Positions 9,324 through 18,045 are shown, counted from the first letter of the stretch. The stretch: DNA of 57,060 bases from Acidobacteria subdivision 2 bacterium RH1 MAG20 (GCA_002197545.1 NFUO01000407.1:1-57060), one strand, 5' to 3'. Translations and numbers: made by a program. The notes: generated by a model from the sequence alone, not told the origin.

Positions 9324-9375
9324 TGGTGCGGGCGGAGGGAATTGAACCCTAACGGCCTTGCGGCCTGCGGATTTT
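9324..9375 (-). tRNA. truncated 3' half of a leucine-type tRNA (att-like remnant)
   Basis: On the minus strand this reads as the 3' part of a class II tRNA: the 3' side of the anticodon stem (AAAATCCGC), a long variable arm with stem GGCC-GCAA-GGCC, a T-arm with GGGTTCAATTCCC, an acceptor strand CGCCCGC, discriminator A and an encoded CCA. The long variable arm means Leu, Ser or Tyr; discriminator A and the acceptor sequence favour tRNA-Leu with an NAA anticodon. The sequence beyond 9375 does not form the 5' half, so this is not a functional gene. Such 3' fragments are left where integrases recombine in tRNA genes, and a tyrosine recombinase lies 490 bp away. Confidence 0.75.
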
Positions 9376-9864
9376 CATTCCGATTCGTCTGTCAATTTCT
9401 CCAATTTTTTCTTTGGGTTAGCTCAAGCATGACCCAAGATGTGTAAGAAAATGTGTAGCTCTGAACCCAAAAACGAGTGGATTCTCTCGCCCCAAGCGGA
9501 AGATACGGGCAGCATCGAGCTGATACACCGATGACTACCGGTTCCGCTAGCGCGCGGCTTCCACACGGCTTGAAGCTGGATGACTTGGAACTGTCATGTC
9601 CGGTTTTATTGGAGGGAGCGGCAACATAGCGTTTCCTTACCCGACCCCTTCCCCGATACTAAGAGATTGGCTGCACGAAGAACAGCCACCAGCGGCGGCT
9701 TGTGCGCTCAGATATGCCGCTAAAAGCGCCCCGGCGGGGTAGCGGTAAATCAGAGCAATCTCAGTAAGAAGAGTCCGGGCCGGACATTGGCATTGGAATG
9801 ATTACCTCCCTGCGCCAGCCTCCGCCAGCGGCTCCGGCGAAAGACGGCTTCGGGAGGTTCACGG
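9376..9864. other. gene-free stretch between tRNA remnant and integrase
   Basis: About 490 bp with no ORF I can support. If the tRNA remnant is an attachment site, the arm-binding sites of the recombinase would be expected here, but I see no clear short direct repeats. Confidence 0.4.
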
Positions 9865-11286
9865 TTAGCGCGGCTTGTTGCGTTGACCTCTTTTAGACTT
9901 GTCGTGAATCTCCGCCGCCTTCGACGCCTTGGCCTTGGTATCCTCCGGCTGCGGCAGTTCCCATCCTGCCATTCCCTGCAACACACGGTCGGCGTGTTTG
10001 ATGGTGTTTACATGCCCGTAGTGGCTTTCAATCATGTGGACAGACGTTCCCATCTGCTCGGCAAGGAAATACACGTCTACGCCTTCCTGCAATCGGAGCG
10101 TGGCATAGGTGTGCCGGAAGCAATAGGTCGAGCGCGGAACGCCCTGCGTGCCTTCGCGCAAATTCGCCTCGTTCAGAAGGTCGGCAATCAGCGAGTTGTA
10201 AAGAGTCTTTGCGGGCTTGCCTGTGACGTTGGTAAAGACTCTGTCGTCCGGCTCCGTGGCTTTGGAGATCACGCGGATGCGTTCCAGATACTCTCCGACA
10301 CTCCTGGGAGCCACCAGCTTGCGCGACTTGCCCTTTCCCTGCACGAACAGCACAACGATCTCACGCCCCTCGCGGTCTTTTGCAGGCATGATGTCGCGCC
10401 AGCGCAGATTCTTCATCTCCGCAGGCCTCATGCCTGTATTGCACGCTATCAGGATCATGTTGTAGGTAACAGTCCGATACCAGACGCTGGAAGGCTTGTC
10501 CGCCTCGGCAATCCACTTGCGACCTACGGTGTGGAGCTTGCGGTATTCCTCCAGCGTGAACTCATCGCGCCGCATCGTCTTGAGCTTCGGGCGCTCATCA
10601 AAACGCTGGCTGGCAGGAACGTAGCGTTTCTTGATGGCGTAATTCATCACCGCACCGAAGATCGACATTTCAAAGCGAATGGTGGAATCGCTGATGAAAG
10701 GAACCACCCGTTCTTCGGAAGGTTTGACTTCAATCGGTTTCAAAACCCTGATACCTAGGGTGTGCTGAACCTTCGTGCGGCGCTCGGCTTCCTTGTCCGC
10801 GAAGGCTTGCGCCATCTTGTCGCTGACTTCCCGGACGCCGTTGCGCTTGTGACGGCCTGCGCCGTTCTCCCGTCGCCATGCCGGATAGCCACCCCAAAGC
10901 TCGTCACCGATAAGGTGGACTTGCGTTGATCCTACATATCTGTCTAAAGCGCCTTCGATGATGGCGCGGACCTTCTTAGGCCGCGCCGCGCTGATCTCTC
11001 CGCGTTTTGCCCGCGCCTCCTGCGTCAGCAGATACTCTCTCCCCACCTCGCGGAAGGGATGGTTGAACACAGGAACGTCATGCTTGATGCGAAACCGGAT
11101 GTCTGCGTCCTGATCGAAGGCGCGTTCCCGCGCCACATCAATGTCGGTCGTTTTGAGCGAAACCGTCTTATAGCGGTCGGCCTTGGGCATCTTCATGCGG
11201 CAATACCACATTCGGTGCTCCACGTCGCCGCGCCGGAAGAGAATCAGGCCCGGCTTGAGTTCCGATTTGTCGGTGACGAATGCCAT
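9865..11286 (-). CDS. tyrosine recombinase / integrase
   Basis: A 473-residue site-specific recombinase. I chose the ATG at 11284-11286 because GGAGG lies 5 bp upstream; the frame stays open to 11409 but without a better start. The N-terminal half contains an Arm-type/SAM-like DNA-binding region. The catalytic domain (about residues 255-430) shows the first Arg in NTGMRPAEMKNLRW, Lys in GKGKSRKLV, the second Arg in YCFRHTYATL (with Tyr where many relatives have His in H-x-x-R) and the nucleophilic Tyr in IESHYGHV. The C-terminus is Lys/Arg-rich. It would integrate and excise a genomic island; the tRNA-Leu 3' fragment at 9324-9375 is the likely attachment core. No excisionase gene is evident. 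Confidence 0.9.
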   Translation of the reverse strand: MAFVTDKSELKPGLILFRRGDVEHRMWYCRMKMPKADRYKTVSLKTTDIDVARERAFDQDADIRFRIKHDVPVFNHPFREVGREYLLTQEARAKRGEISAARPKKVRAIIEGALDRYVGSTQVHLIGDELWGGYPAWRRENGAGRHKRNGVREVSDKMAQAFADKEAERRTKVQHTLGIRVLKPIEVKPSEERVVPFISDSTIRFEMSIFGAVMNYAIKKRYVPASQRFDERPKLKTMRRDEFTLEEYRKLHTVGRKWIAEADKPSSVWYRTVTYNMILIACNTGMRPAEMKNLRWRDIMPAKDREGREIVVLFVQGKGKSRKLVAPRSVGEYLERIRVISKATEPDDRVFTNVTGKPAKTLYNSLIADLLNEANLREGTQGVPRSTYCFRHTYATLRLQEGVDVYFLAEQMGTSVHMIESHYGHVNTIKHADRVLQGMAGWELPQPEDTKAKASKAAEIHDKSKRGQRNKPR

Positions 11287-11514
11287 ATTCGCCTCCATCG
11301 TTTGACTCGTTCTGTGCAGATTCCGTGCAGATTTTTCTCGCAAGTTATTGACTCTGCATATGAGGCGAGTCGAAGGACCTGTGGTTTGCTCGTGACGCCA
11401 ACACTTCACTTTCTTTCCAGTACCTTCTGGCAGCTATATATATATATCGATACACGCCTTCACCACTTGATATTCCGTAGACCGACTGTGCTCCTCCGCG
11501 TATGATTTGCTCCC

Positions 11515-11766
11515 ATGAATGGATACGACTTCCACCTGACTGAAACTCACTTCACCGTCGCGCACCTGCACCCCATACCGATTGCGCTATTCGCTTTGTT
11601 ACTGGCTCTTATCGTCATCGCTCCTTATTGGAAAATATTCCATAAGGCCGGCTTTCCACGAGTTCTCGGCCTCTTGATGATCGTCCCATTGGTAAATCTG
11701 ATTGTTCTTTATGTTGTCGCGTTCTCCCAATGGAAGGTCGTTCCAGCACAAAATCAGAACCAGTAG
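11515..11766 (+). CDS. small membrane protein, unknown function
   Basis: An 83-residue protein with two hydrophobic segments (about residues 19-39 and 49-70) joined by APYWKIFHKAGFPRVLG. The W-K-I-F-x-K-A-G-x-P phrase is common in small bacterial membrane proteins with a conserved loop between two helices, often found as part of larger polytopic proteins. Upstream, 11430-11450 is a TA-dinucleotide run that may hold a promoter. The gene lies between the integrase and the normal chromosome and reads away from the integrase. No specific function can be given. Confidence 0.6.
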   Translation: MNGYDFHLTETHFTVAHLHPIPIALFALLLALIVIAPYWKIFHKAGFPRVLGLLMIVPLVNLIVLYVVAFSQWKVVPAQNQNQ

Positions 11767-11816
11767 CTGTTCTCGTCCCGACGGCCACACTGGTTGTGCC
11801 AACGCAAACGGAGCCG

Positions 11817-12071
11817 CTACTGCGGAGGAGCAGCCGCCTTCTGCGCTTCCCTGTCCGCTTTGTCTTGCGCCTTATCAGCCTTCTTCTGTTGCTTCGTCTT
11901 CTTCGCCTTACGTTCAGCCTTGTCCGCCTTTGCCTGCGCCTTGTCGGCTTTATGTTGCTGTTTCAATTGCTTCTGCGTCTCCTGGGTCTGTTCCACATTC
12001 GTCTGGGCGAAGCCTGGTCCGGCCAATACCAACATCAACGTAAGCGCAGCGGCTGATTGATAAAATCTCAT
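11817..12071 (-). CDS. small secreted Lys/Ala-rich helical protein
   Basis: An 84-residue protein preceded by GGGGGAG about 6 bp before the ATG. Residues 1-22 are a signal peptide (MRFYQSAAALTLMLVLAGPG, cleaved at FAQ). The rest is almost entirely Lys, Ala, Gln, Asp and Glu in a repeating KADKAQAKADKAE pattern. This should be a single charged helix or coiled coil in the periplasm. Low complexity prevents a family assignment. Confidence 0.6.
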   Translation of the reverse strand: MRFYQSAAALTLMLVLAGPGFAQTNVEQTQETQKQLKQQHKADKAQAKADKAERKAKKTKQQKKADKAQDKADREAQKAAAPPQ

Positions 12072-12158
12072 CGAAATCTCCCCCTCTTTTTTGGATGCAA
12101 ATGATCCCAGAACAGCGGCCCTGCAATCGCCTCAAGCCAGTCTCCGCACTCCGAAACT

Positions 12159-12309
12159 CTTGACGCCGCTGATACAATTAACTTAGAGAGAAAAAGAAAA
12201 ACCCGGCCTCGTGCCGGGCTTTTCCTTTAAGCCTGGTCCATACCAAAGTCCAGACTTAAGCCTCATCCTTCTAAGACTTTAGGACTTTAAGTAGGGGGAG
12301 GGGGTACCA
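12159..12309 (+). repeat. ~150-bp regulatory-looking repeat, copy A
   Basis: Recurs at 17900-18045 in the same orientation. Shared parts in order: CTTGAC, an extended -10 hexamer TGATACAAT (12170-12178), TTAACTTAGAGA, a GC-rich hairpin CCCGGC-CTCGT-GCCGGG followed by Ts, then CAGACTTAAG with an imperfect inverted partner about 16 nt on, and GGTACCA at the end. It lies upstream of the GH95-like gene on the same strand and between divergent genes, where an ordinary end-of-gene terminator is not needed. It may be a promoter-proximal attenuator or a tiny RNA gene. Confidence 0.55.
12202..12228 (+). terminator. intrinsic terminator inside repeat A
   Basis: Stem CCCGGC (12202-12207), loop CTCGT, GCCGGG (12213-12218), then CTTTTCCTTT. 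It ends a transcript only about 40 nt after the extended -10 element of the same repeat. Confidence 0.6.
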
Positions 12310-12358
12310 TCAAACCCAGCCGCGTCAAACTGGAGCCTGCACCTGAAGGGATGAGACC

Positions 12359-14746
12359 TTGAGATTATTTTTCGTCGCTCTGCTATGCCTTGGACTCGTA
12401 TCTCCTCACCCAGCTTTCGCGCAGACAGAGACAGCCTGGCATCATCACCAGTTCAACGTCGACACCGCAGGCGTCATTGGCCGGTCGAACATCATCCTCG
12501 GACAGCCGAACTCCAGGGCCACCGAAGCGATGCCCTTGGGCAATGGTCGTCTGGGCGTGGCCGTCTGGGCGGCCAGCGGCCTTACTGCTCAACTCAATCG
12601 AGTCGACACGTTGCCTCACCGCGACTCGCCGGGACAAGTCATCCTCCCCGGCCTGTCCGCGTTAACGCAAGCCAAAGACTACTCAGGCAGACTCGACTTG
12701 TACAACGGCGAGTTCAAAGAGCAGGGCGGCGGTATGACTGCCACCGCCTACGTCCAGCCCGACACCGACACATTAATCATCGACGTCACCGGAGCAAATC
12801 CCAACCAGCCGCAAACCGCTCAACTCAAACTGTGGTCGCCACGAAAGCCCCAAGGCAGCGCCGCAGGAGCAGTCGGCCTGCTAGCCGAATCCTGGGTCGA
12901 TAACAAGGAACCCGGAGCCTCCGGACGCCGCTTCGGCTCTCTCTCCGCCATCACCGCCGCGGGCCGTAAAGTCTCAGCCGTTGTGACCGATCCCCTCACC
13001 ATCGCCGTCTCCGTCTTGCCCTACCCGGACGGCCACTTCCGAATCATCGTAGCCTCCCCCCACTACGACGGCAGCGGAAGCGCAAAATTAATCGCAGCTA
13101 AAGCTCTGCAAGGAACAGCGCCAGCCGCGCACAAACTCTGGTGGAACGCCTTCTGGCGGCGCGCTGGACTCATCAAGATCACTTCACCGAATGGAACCGG
13201 TGAGTACATGGAGAACCTTCGCAACATCTACCTCTATTCCGCCGCAGCCGAAAGCCGCGGCATCTATCCCGGCTCGCAGGCAGGCATTGGAGACCTGTTC
13301 TCGTCGGTCGAAGACCATCATCAATGGGACCCCGCAGCCTTCTGGCACTGGAACCTGCGCATGCAGGTCGCAGCCAATCTCGGCGCCGGATTGCCGGAGC
13401 TGAACACGCCCTACTTCAATCTCTACCGCGACAACCTGACCAGCATCGAAGACTGGACCACGCACCACATGCAGGGCCGTCCCGGCATCTGCATCCCCGA
13501 GACGATGCGCTTCAACGGTCCGGGCATCGAGTATGAAACCTGGAACGCCACGCCCATCGTCGGCCTGAACTGCGACGCCGCATCGAAGCCCTACTACAAC
13601 GCTCGCACGCTCTCGACCGGTGCTGAAGTATCGCTCTGGATCTGGCAGCAATATCTGCAAACGCAGGACCGTCTCTTCCTCGCCAGAAACTATCCCGTCA
13701 TCGCCGCCTCGGCGCGCTTTCTCCTGGCATACTCCAAACCGGACGCGGATGGCCTGATGCACACCTCTCCATCGAACGCGCATGAGACGCAGTGGGACAC
13801 AACCGACCCCACCACCGACCTCGCAGCAAGAAAGGCGCTCTACCCGATAGCGATCGAAGCAGCGAATCTACTAGGCAAAGACGCAGACCTCGTCGCTGAA
13901 CTCAAGGCTGCGCTGACGAAGGTTCCCGATCTCCCGCGCACCGAGCAAACGAAACCGCTCACTCTCCTGCCCGCCTCCGCCGGCGCGCCGGGCAACGATG
14001 TCATCGCAGACTCCTACCTTCCCGCAAAAGAGACGCACAACGTCGAGAACATCGGGCTGGAGCCTGTCTGGCCGTACAACCTCATCGAAGACAACTCGCC
14101 GCTCTTGGCCCTTGCTCGCCGCACCTATGCCCATCGCCCCTATCCCACCATCGAAGATTGGAGCTCCGACCCCATCCAGGCTGCGCGGCTTGGCCTTGGC
14201 AGCGAGGTCAGCGCAACGCTCGTCAAACTGACGCAGGCCTACCAGAGCTTCGTCAACGGCTTCGCCAATTGGGGCGGCAAGCCAGGGGAGTTCTACGTTG
14301 AGCAGACCGGCGTCGTTGCCACGGCTCTGCAGGAAGCTCTGGTGCAGGACTACGACGGCCTCATCCGCATCGCTCCGGCCATTCCCCCCGGATGGGACTT
14401 CGACGGCAGCGTCTACGTGCGCGGCAAAACAAAAGTCGACGTGCAGGTCAGAGACGGCGCAACCACCATGCTGGCGATTGAGTCAGGCACCGCCCAGCAA
14501 CTTCGCATTCGCAATCCATGGCCGAACCAGCCGGTCGAAATCATCGCTGATCTCTCCGGCAAAAAAATCAGCAGCCATATAACAGGAGACGTGATTACCT
14601 TCCATGCGCTTGCAGGCGCCAGCTATCTCATTGAAAAATCCTCCATCGCTGCACAGCCTCAACGCTTCGCCGAGGTGAGCGGCACGCCCGCTACCTCAGC
14701 AAAGAAGCTCGGCCCGGTACAGATCGGTCTAAAGACCTCTGATTAA
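12359..14746 (+). CDS. secreted GH95-like glycoside hydrolase
   Basis: A 795-residue protein starting at TTG with a signal peptide (MRLFFVALLCLGLVSPH, cleavage after AFA near residue 21). The N-terminal domain carries EAMPLGNGRLGVAVW and LNRVDTLPHRDSPGQV, the beta-sandwich opening seen in GH95 and DUF5703 proteins. The middle part has an (alpha/alpha)6-type region with Trp- and Asn-rich motifs (DHHQWDPAAFWHWNLR, SNAHETQWDTTDPTTD). The end (IRIAPAIPPGWDFDGSV) is typical of the C-terminal sheet of GH95/GH65 enzymes. GH95 members are mostly alpha-L-fucosidases or galactosidases; the substrate here is not clear. It stands before a sialidase-fold gene, and a GH29 fucosidase is found at 47849-49345. 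Confidence 0.7.
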   Translation: MRLFFVALLCLGLVSPHPAFAQTETAWHHHQFNVDTAGVIGRSNIILGQPNSRATEAMPLGNGRLGVAVWAASGLTAQLNRVDTLPHRDSPGQVILPGLSALTQAKDYSGRLDLYNGEFKEQGGGMTATAYVQPDTDTLIIDVTGANPNQPQTAQLKLWSPRKPQGSAAGAVGLLAESWVDNKEPGASGRRFGSLSAITAAGRKVSAVVTDPLTIAVSVLPYPDGHFRIIVASPHYDGSGSAKLIAAKALQGTAPAAHKLWWNAFWRRAGLIKITSPNGTGEYMENLRNIYLYSAAAESRGIYPGSQAGIGDLFSSVEDHHQWDPAAFWHWNLRMQVAANLGAGLPELNTPYFNLYRDNLTSIEDWTTHHMQGRPGICIPETMRFNGPGIEYETWNATPIVGLNCDAASKPYYNARTLSTGAEVSLWIWQQYLQTQDRLFLARNYPVIAASARFLLAYSKPDADGLMHTSPSNAHETQWDTTDPTTDLAARKALYPIAIEAANLLGKDADLVAELKAALTKVPDLPRTEQTKPLTLLPASAGAPGNDVIADSYLPAKETHNVENIGLEPVWPYNLIEDNSPLLALARRTYAHRPYPTIEDWSSDPIQAARLGLGSEVSATLVKLTQAYQSFVNGFANWGGKPGEFYVEQTGVVATALQEALVQDYDGLIRIAPAIPPGWDFDGSVYVRGKTKVDVQVRDGATTMLAIESGTAQQLRIRNPWPNQPVEIIADLSGKKISSHITGDVITFHALAGASYLIEKSSIAAQPQRFAEVSGTPATSAKKLGPVQIGLKTSD

Positions 14747-14755
14747 GTCCAGTTT

Positions 14756-14825
14756 TGTTAAGGGCACGGCTTCAGCCGTGCCACAAGTGGTTTGCCTGCA
14801 ACGCGGCTTTAGCCGCTGAGGGAAT
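14756..14825. repeat. double-hairpin intergenic repeat
   Basis: Contains GGCACGGCT-TC-AGCCGTGCC and GCGGCT-TT-AGCCGC. This is the common 'cggcttcagccg' style of intergenic palindrome in Terriglobia-like genomes. It may end transcription of the GH95-like gene but lacks a U-tract. Confidence 0.5.
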
Positions 14826-14901
14826 ATTCGGAGACTTAATCAGACCTTCTCTAACCGCTATTCAGTAACCTATACCTCTCGGAGCGTTGCGTACGTCATC
14901 T

Positions 14902-15948
14902 ATGCGAAATCGAATCGTGCTACTTCTCCTCGCCATCATGGCTCCTCTCTCCCGAGCGAACGCCGCCGCGACGACAAAGCAATTCATCTTCACCTCGGCC
15001 CCCTTCGCCTCCGCACACGCCTCCACCATCGTCGAGCTGCGCAACGGCGACCTCCTGGCCGCATGGTTTGGCGGGACCCACGAGAACGCCCCCGACGTCG
15101 CCATCTGGGGAGCGCGCCGCAGCGCAGGCCACTGGTCCGCGCCCTACCTGCTCGTTCGCGAGCCCAACATCGCCTGCTGGAACCCCGTCCTCTTCCACTC
15201 CGCCGACGGAAAGCTCTGGCTCTACTACAAATTCGGCCCCAGCGCCCGCACCTGGACCGGCGCGCGCCTTGTAAGCAACGATGACGGCAAGACCTGGTCA
15301 CAACCCGAGCATCTTCCCGCCGGCCTGCTCGGTCCCATCAAAGACAAGCCGCTCGTCCTGCCCAACGGCACCATCGTCAGCGGCACCTCCGTCGAAAGCT
15401 ACTCCTCCTGGGCTGCATGGATCGACCGCAGCACCAACAACGGCAAAACCTGGCAGAAGCTCGGCCCCATCACCGTGCCTCTTCAGCACCCGCTACCCCA
15501 GGCGCAGGTAAACCATGAGGAACCAGTCCACGGAATCATCCAGCCCGCCATCGTCTCCCTGGGCAAAAAACATCTCCGCCTCTACGCGCGTTCCACCTCA
15601 GATGTCGCTCACATCTGTGTCGCGGACTCCTTCGATAACGGCCTCTCCTGGACGCAGGCCCATCCCATCGATATCCCCAACCCGAACTCCGGCATCGACG
15701 CCGTCGGCCTCCGCGACGGTCGCATTGTTCTCGTCTACAACAACAGCACCAAAGACCGCACCCCGCTCAACCTCGCCATCAGCTCCGACGGAGAGCACTT
15801 CAAGATCTTCGCCACCCTCGAAGACCAACCCGGCGAGTTCTCCTATCCCGCCATCATTCAGGGCAAAGACGGCGAGCTCGACATCACCTACACCTGGAAC
15901 CGAAAGCGCATCCGTTTCGCCTCGATGCCATTGCCAGCCACGCATTGA
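14902..15948 (+). CDS. secreted sialidase-fold (BNR repeat) protein
   Basis: A protein of 348 residues from the ATG at 14902; a TTG at 14887 would add five. It has a signal peptide (MRNRIVLLLLAIMAPLSRANA). Asp-box motifs typical of six-bladed sialidase propellers occur at SNDDGKTW, STNNGKTW and SFDNGLSW. FGGTHENAPDVAIW near the start and SYPAIIQGKDGELDITYTW near the end match the BNR_2-type sialidase-like family often found beside polysaccharide-degrading enzymes. The full Arg triad and Tyr/Glu pair of true sialidases cannot be confirmed by eye, so a neuraminidase activity is not assured. It follows the GH95-like gene by 155 bp and may share its substrate. Confidence 0.75.
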   Translation: MRNRIVLLLLAIMAPLSRANAAATTKQFIFTSAPFASAHASTIVELRNGDLLAAWFGGTHENAPDVAIWGARRSAGHWSAPYLLVREPNIACWNPVLFHSADGKLWLYYKFGPSARTWTGARLVSNDDGKTWSQPEHLPAGLLGPIKDKPLVLPNGTIVSGTSVESYSSWAAWIDRSTNNGKTWQKLGPITVPLQHPLPQAQVNHEEPVHGIIQPAIVSLGKKHLRLYARSTSDVAHICVADSFDNGLSWTQAHPIDIPNPNSGIDAVGLRDGRIVLVYNNSTKDRTPLNLAISSDGEHFKIFATLEDQPGEFSYPAIIQGKDGELDITYTWNRKRIRFASMPLPATH

Positions 15949-16173
15949 ATGCGTAGACCGGAATCATCGATAGTGGGTCAATTTGAAATAGGAATTGTTA
16001 TCCAGAGCCTGATTTTTTCAGGTACTCCCCCAGATTGCTTCTGGATTGCCCGTCATCCGCCCAGAACTCCGAAGTCTGGAAATCTTTCGGTCGTAGTGTT
16101 CGCTGAGCGCCTTGGCGATTTTGCACTCAAGTACGTCGGATTTCCCCGCCGGGTTCCTGTTGGCCGTTCTATC

Positions 16174-16938
16174 TCACACGGCTGGAACCAATTTCTTAGA
16201 GGCCTTCCAGAGCTGTTTGTTTATGAAATCAGGGGCGAGGCGGCGGAGGAATGCCAGCTGATTGGACTGCCCTGGCCGAATTTCGAGCTTACCCGCCTTC
16301 AAGGCTGCAAAGGACTTTTTGATCAACTCATCCGTGGTGATCACGCTGGCGCCGCCCTCGACAAGCTCTGCCGTCATATCGGTCTTAACCGCAGGTGGCA
16401 TGATCTCAATGACCTCCACGCCGGTTTCCTCCAATTGGAACCGCAGCGACTGGGTGTAGGAGTGGATCGCGGCCTTGGTGGCCGAGTAGATTGGGGCGGG
16501 CGGCAGCGGCACGAAGGCGAGCCCGGAGGACACGTTGATTACTGTGCCCTTGTTGGCTACGAGAATGTCGATGAATGCAGAATTCATGCGAATCACACCG
16601 CCCACGTTGATGTTCACTTCGGCCATCAATCCGTTGAGGTCGGCCGTCGCGGCCTTGAGGTTCTTGTAGAGCATGATGCCCGCGTTGTTCATCAGCACGT
16701 CGAGCTTTGGGTATTCAGCTTTCACGCGTGCCGCGAGGGTTGCGATCTGCGCGGAATCCGCGACATCACCCTGAATCGTGTGGAGCTTCGGGTACCTGGC
16801 TTTTACCTCATCGAGCACCGCCTGCCGGCGGCCAGTGACGATGACAGTATTGCCGAGTTCGAGAAATTTGAGCGCGAAAGCAAGGCCGATGCCGGCGGAG
16901 CCTCCAGTGATGAGGATGGTGCGACCGGTAAGTTTCAT
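16174..16938 (-). CDS. DltE-type short-chain dehydrogenase/reductase
   Basis: A 254-residue SDR. The ATG at 16936-16938 is preceded by AAGGAA about 6 bp upstream; upstream codons in frame are unlikely to be used. The NAD(P)-binding TGGSAGIG is at residues 11-18, NNAGIM in the middle, the catalytic Ser in NVSSGLAF and YSATKAAIHSYTQSLR with the Tyr-x3-Lys pair. EIMPPAVKTDMT and the overall length match the DltE-like SDR group (COG3967). The substrate is unknown. It lies downstream of and on the same strand as a TetR gene, which probably controls it. Confidence 0.85.
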   Translation of the reverse strand: MKLTGRTILITGGSAGIGLAFALKFLELGNTVIVTGRRQAVLDEVKARYPKLHTIQGDVADSAQIATLAARVKAEYPKLDVLMNNAGIMLYKNLKAATADLNGLMAEVNINVGGVIRMNSAFIDILVANKGTVINVSSGLAFVPLPPAPIYSATKAAIHSYTQSLRFQLEETGVEVIEIMPPAVKTDMTAELVEGGASVITTDELIKKSFAALKAGKLEIRPGQSNQLAFLRRLAPDFINKQLWKASKKLVPAV

Positions 16939-17067
16939 AAAATTCCTTTCGTGAGTACTGCCCACTATTTGAGTGGCTCGGAAGATCTTTCTGGTCTTAT
17001 GAGTTCGTCTTCCGATCTCGTATGCTCTATGAGATTATGCATGTAATCCCACGGTCGCAATTAAATT

Positions 17068-17643
17068 TCAGAAGCTGTGCAATAGGTAATCCTGCACATT
17101 TAGCAGGACTTTCTGCCTTTCGGCAGGCTCGGTGAAAAGACGCGCTGTGGAAACGGCACCCGCCATCGCGCTAAAGATGACAAAGAAGTTTCGCTCCCGC
17201 TCTGCTGCGGTCGCTCCCGGCATGAACTCTACCCACTGTTCCATCAGTCCCTTCACCTGGCCGGCAATTCGTCTCCTGATACTGAGTTTGGCGCGAGCAA
17301 TATCGGGGGCCAAACTCGCGACCGGGCAGCCGGTTTCGGGATGATTGCAGTGCTCGGGTGAGAGGTACCATCGAACGATTTCCTTCCACCAGTCCTGAGG
17401 CGGCACGTTCTTCAACAACGAATGGGCCTTCTCGCCAAACTCCGAGAAGCCCATCGCAATCGCATCGGCCAGAAGCTCGTCCTTGCTCCGAAAGTGCTTG
17501 TAAAAGCCGCCCACGGTCAAGCCCGATGCTTTCATTACGCTGGCCACGCCAGGGCCGCTCAGCCCCTCAGCGCGGAGCTTGCGAGCTGCGTTCCGCACGA
17601 TACGATCGCGAGTTTGCCTCTTGTGTTCCGGTTCGTAACGCAT
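17068..17643 (-). CDS. TetR/AcrR family transcriptional regulator
   Basis: A 191-residue regulator. Residues about 10-56 form the TetR helix-turn-helix: RDRIVRNAARKLRAEGLSG, then VASVMKASGLTVGGFYKHFRSKDELL, with the near-invariant GGFYKHF. The C-terminal ligand domain contains HPETGCPVASLAPDI, as in regulators near SDR/oxidoreductase genes. It is followed after 129 bp by the SDR gene on the same strand, so an autoregulated pair responding to a small molecule is likely. The operator is probably in 16939-17067 or just above 17643. Confidence 0.9.
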   Translation of the reverse strand: MRYEPEHKRQTRDRIVRNAARKLRAEGLSGPGVASVMKASGLTVGGFYKHFRSKDELLADAIAMGFSEFGEKAHSLLKNVPPQDWWKEIVRWYLSPEHCNHPETGCPVASLAPDIARAKLSIRRRIAGQVKGLMEQWVEFMPGATAAERERNFFVIFSAMAGAVSTARLFTEPAERQKVLLNVQDYLLHSF

Positions 17644-17899
17644 ATCATTTAGCTATTGGATTATAGGCATAATCCAGGGATTCAAAATACGATTCGATCT
17701 TCAGTTGACGCATACAGGGCGATGCACTTATCCAGACAGGCTGAAGGTTAATCGCGGGTTCTGGTCGGTCTTGTCGGCAATTCGGAAGTAATTCGGTCGT
17801 TAGGTTTAGAAGTTGATTTCGGGGGAAAGGAAAGGGAGTTTTTGGCAAGAACAAAAGGAGAAACAACTCAAACGGACCCCCTGGCGACCATCCAAAACC

Positions 17900-18045
17900 C
17901 TTGACACCCTTGATACAATTAACTTAGAGATTGAAAGAGAAGCCCGGCCTCGTGCCGGGCGTTTTCTTTAAGCAGGTTCATATCGAAGTCCAGACTTAAG
18001 TCTCATGATTCGAAGACTTTGAGACTTAAGTATGGGGGGGTACCA
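17900..18045 (+). repeat. ~150-bp regulatory-looking repeat, copy B
   Basis: Second copy of the element at 12159-12309, with CTTGACA, extended -10 TGATACAAT (17911-17919), hairpin GCCCGGC-CTCGT-GCCGGGC (17942-17960) followed by GTTTTCTTT, then a perfect inverted repeat CTTAAGTCTC...GAGACTTAAG. Here no plus-strand gene follows, because the next gene (DUF2235) is convergent. The element therefore does not depend on a downstream reading frame. Confidence 0.55.
17942..17969 (+). terminator. intrinsic terminator inside repeat B
   Basis: Seven-bp stem GCCCGGC/GCCGGGC with loop CTCGT and the tail GTTTTCTTT. It can also serve weakly as the end of the minus-strand DUF2235 gene. Confidence 0.55.

Noticed and set aside
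9134..9446. Short plus-strand frames ending in EGIEP or containing RRELNPNGL
   Set aside because: These are translations of the reverse strand of the tRNA fragment, a well-known artefact, not proteins.
11430..11450. TA-dinucleotide run taken as a possible replication or recombination site
   Set aside because: It is short, with no iterons or partner sites. A simple AT-rich promoter tract is enough to explain it.
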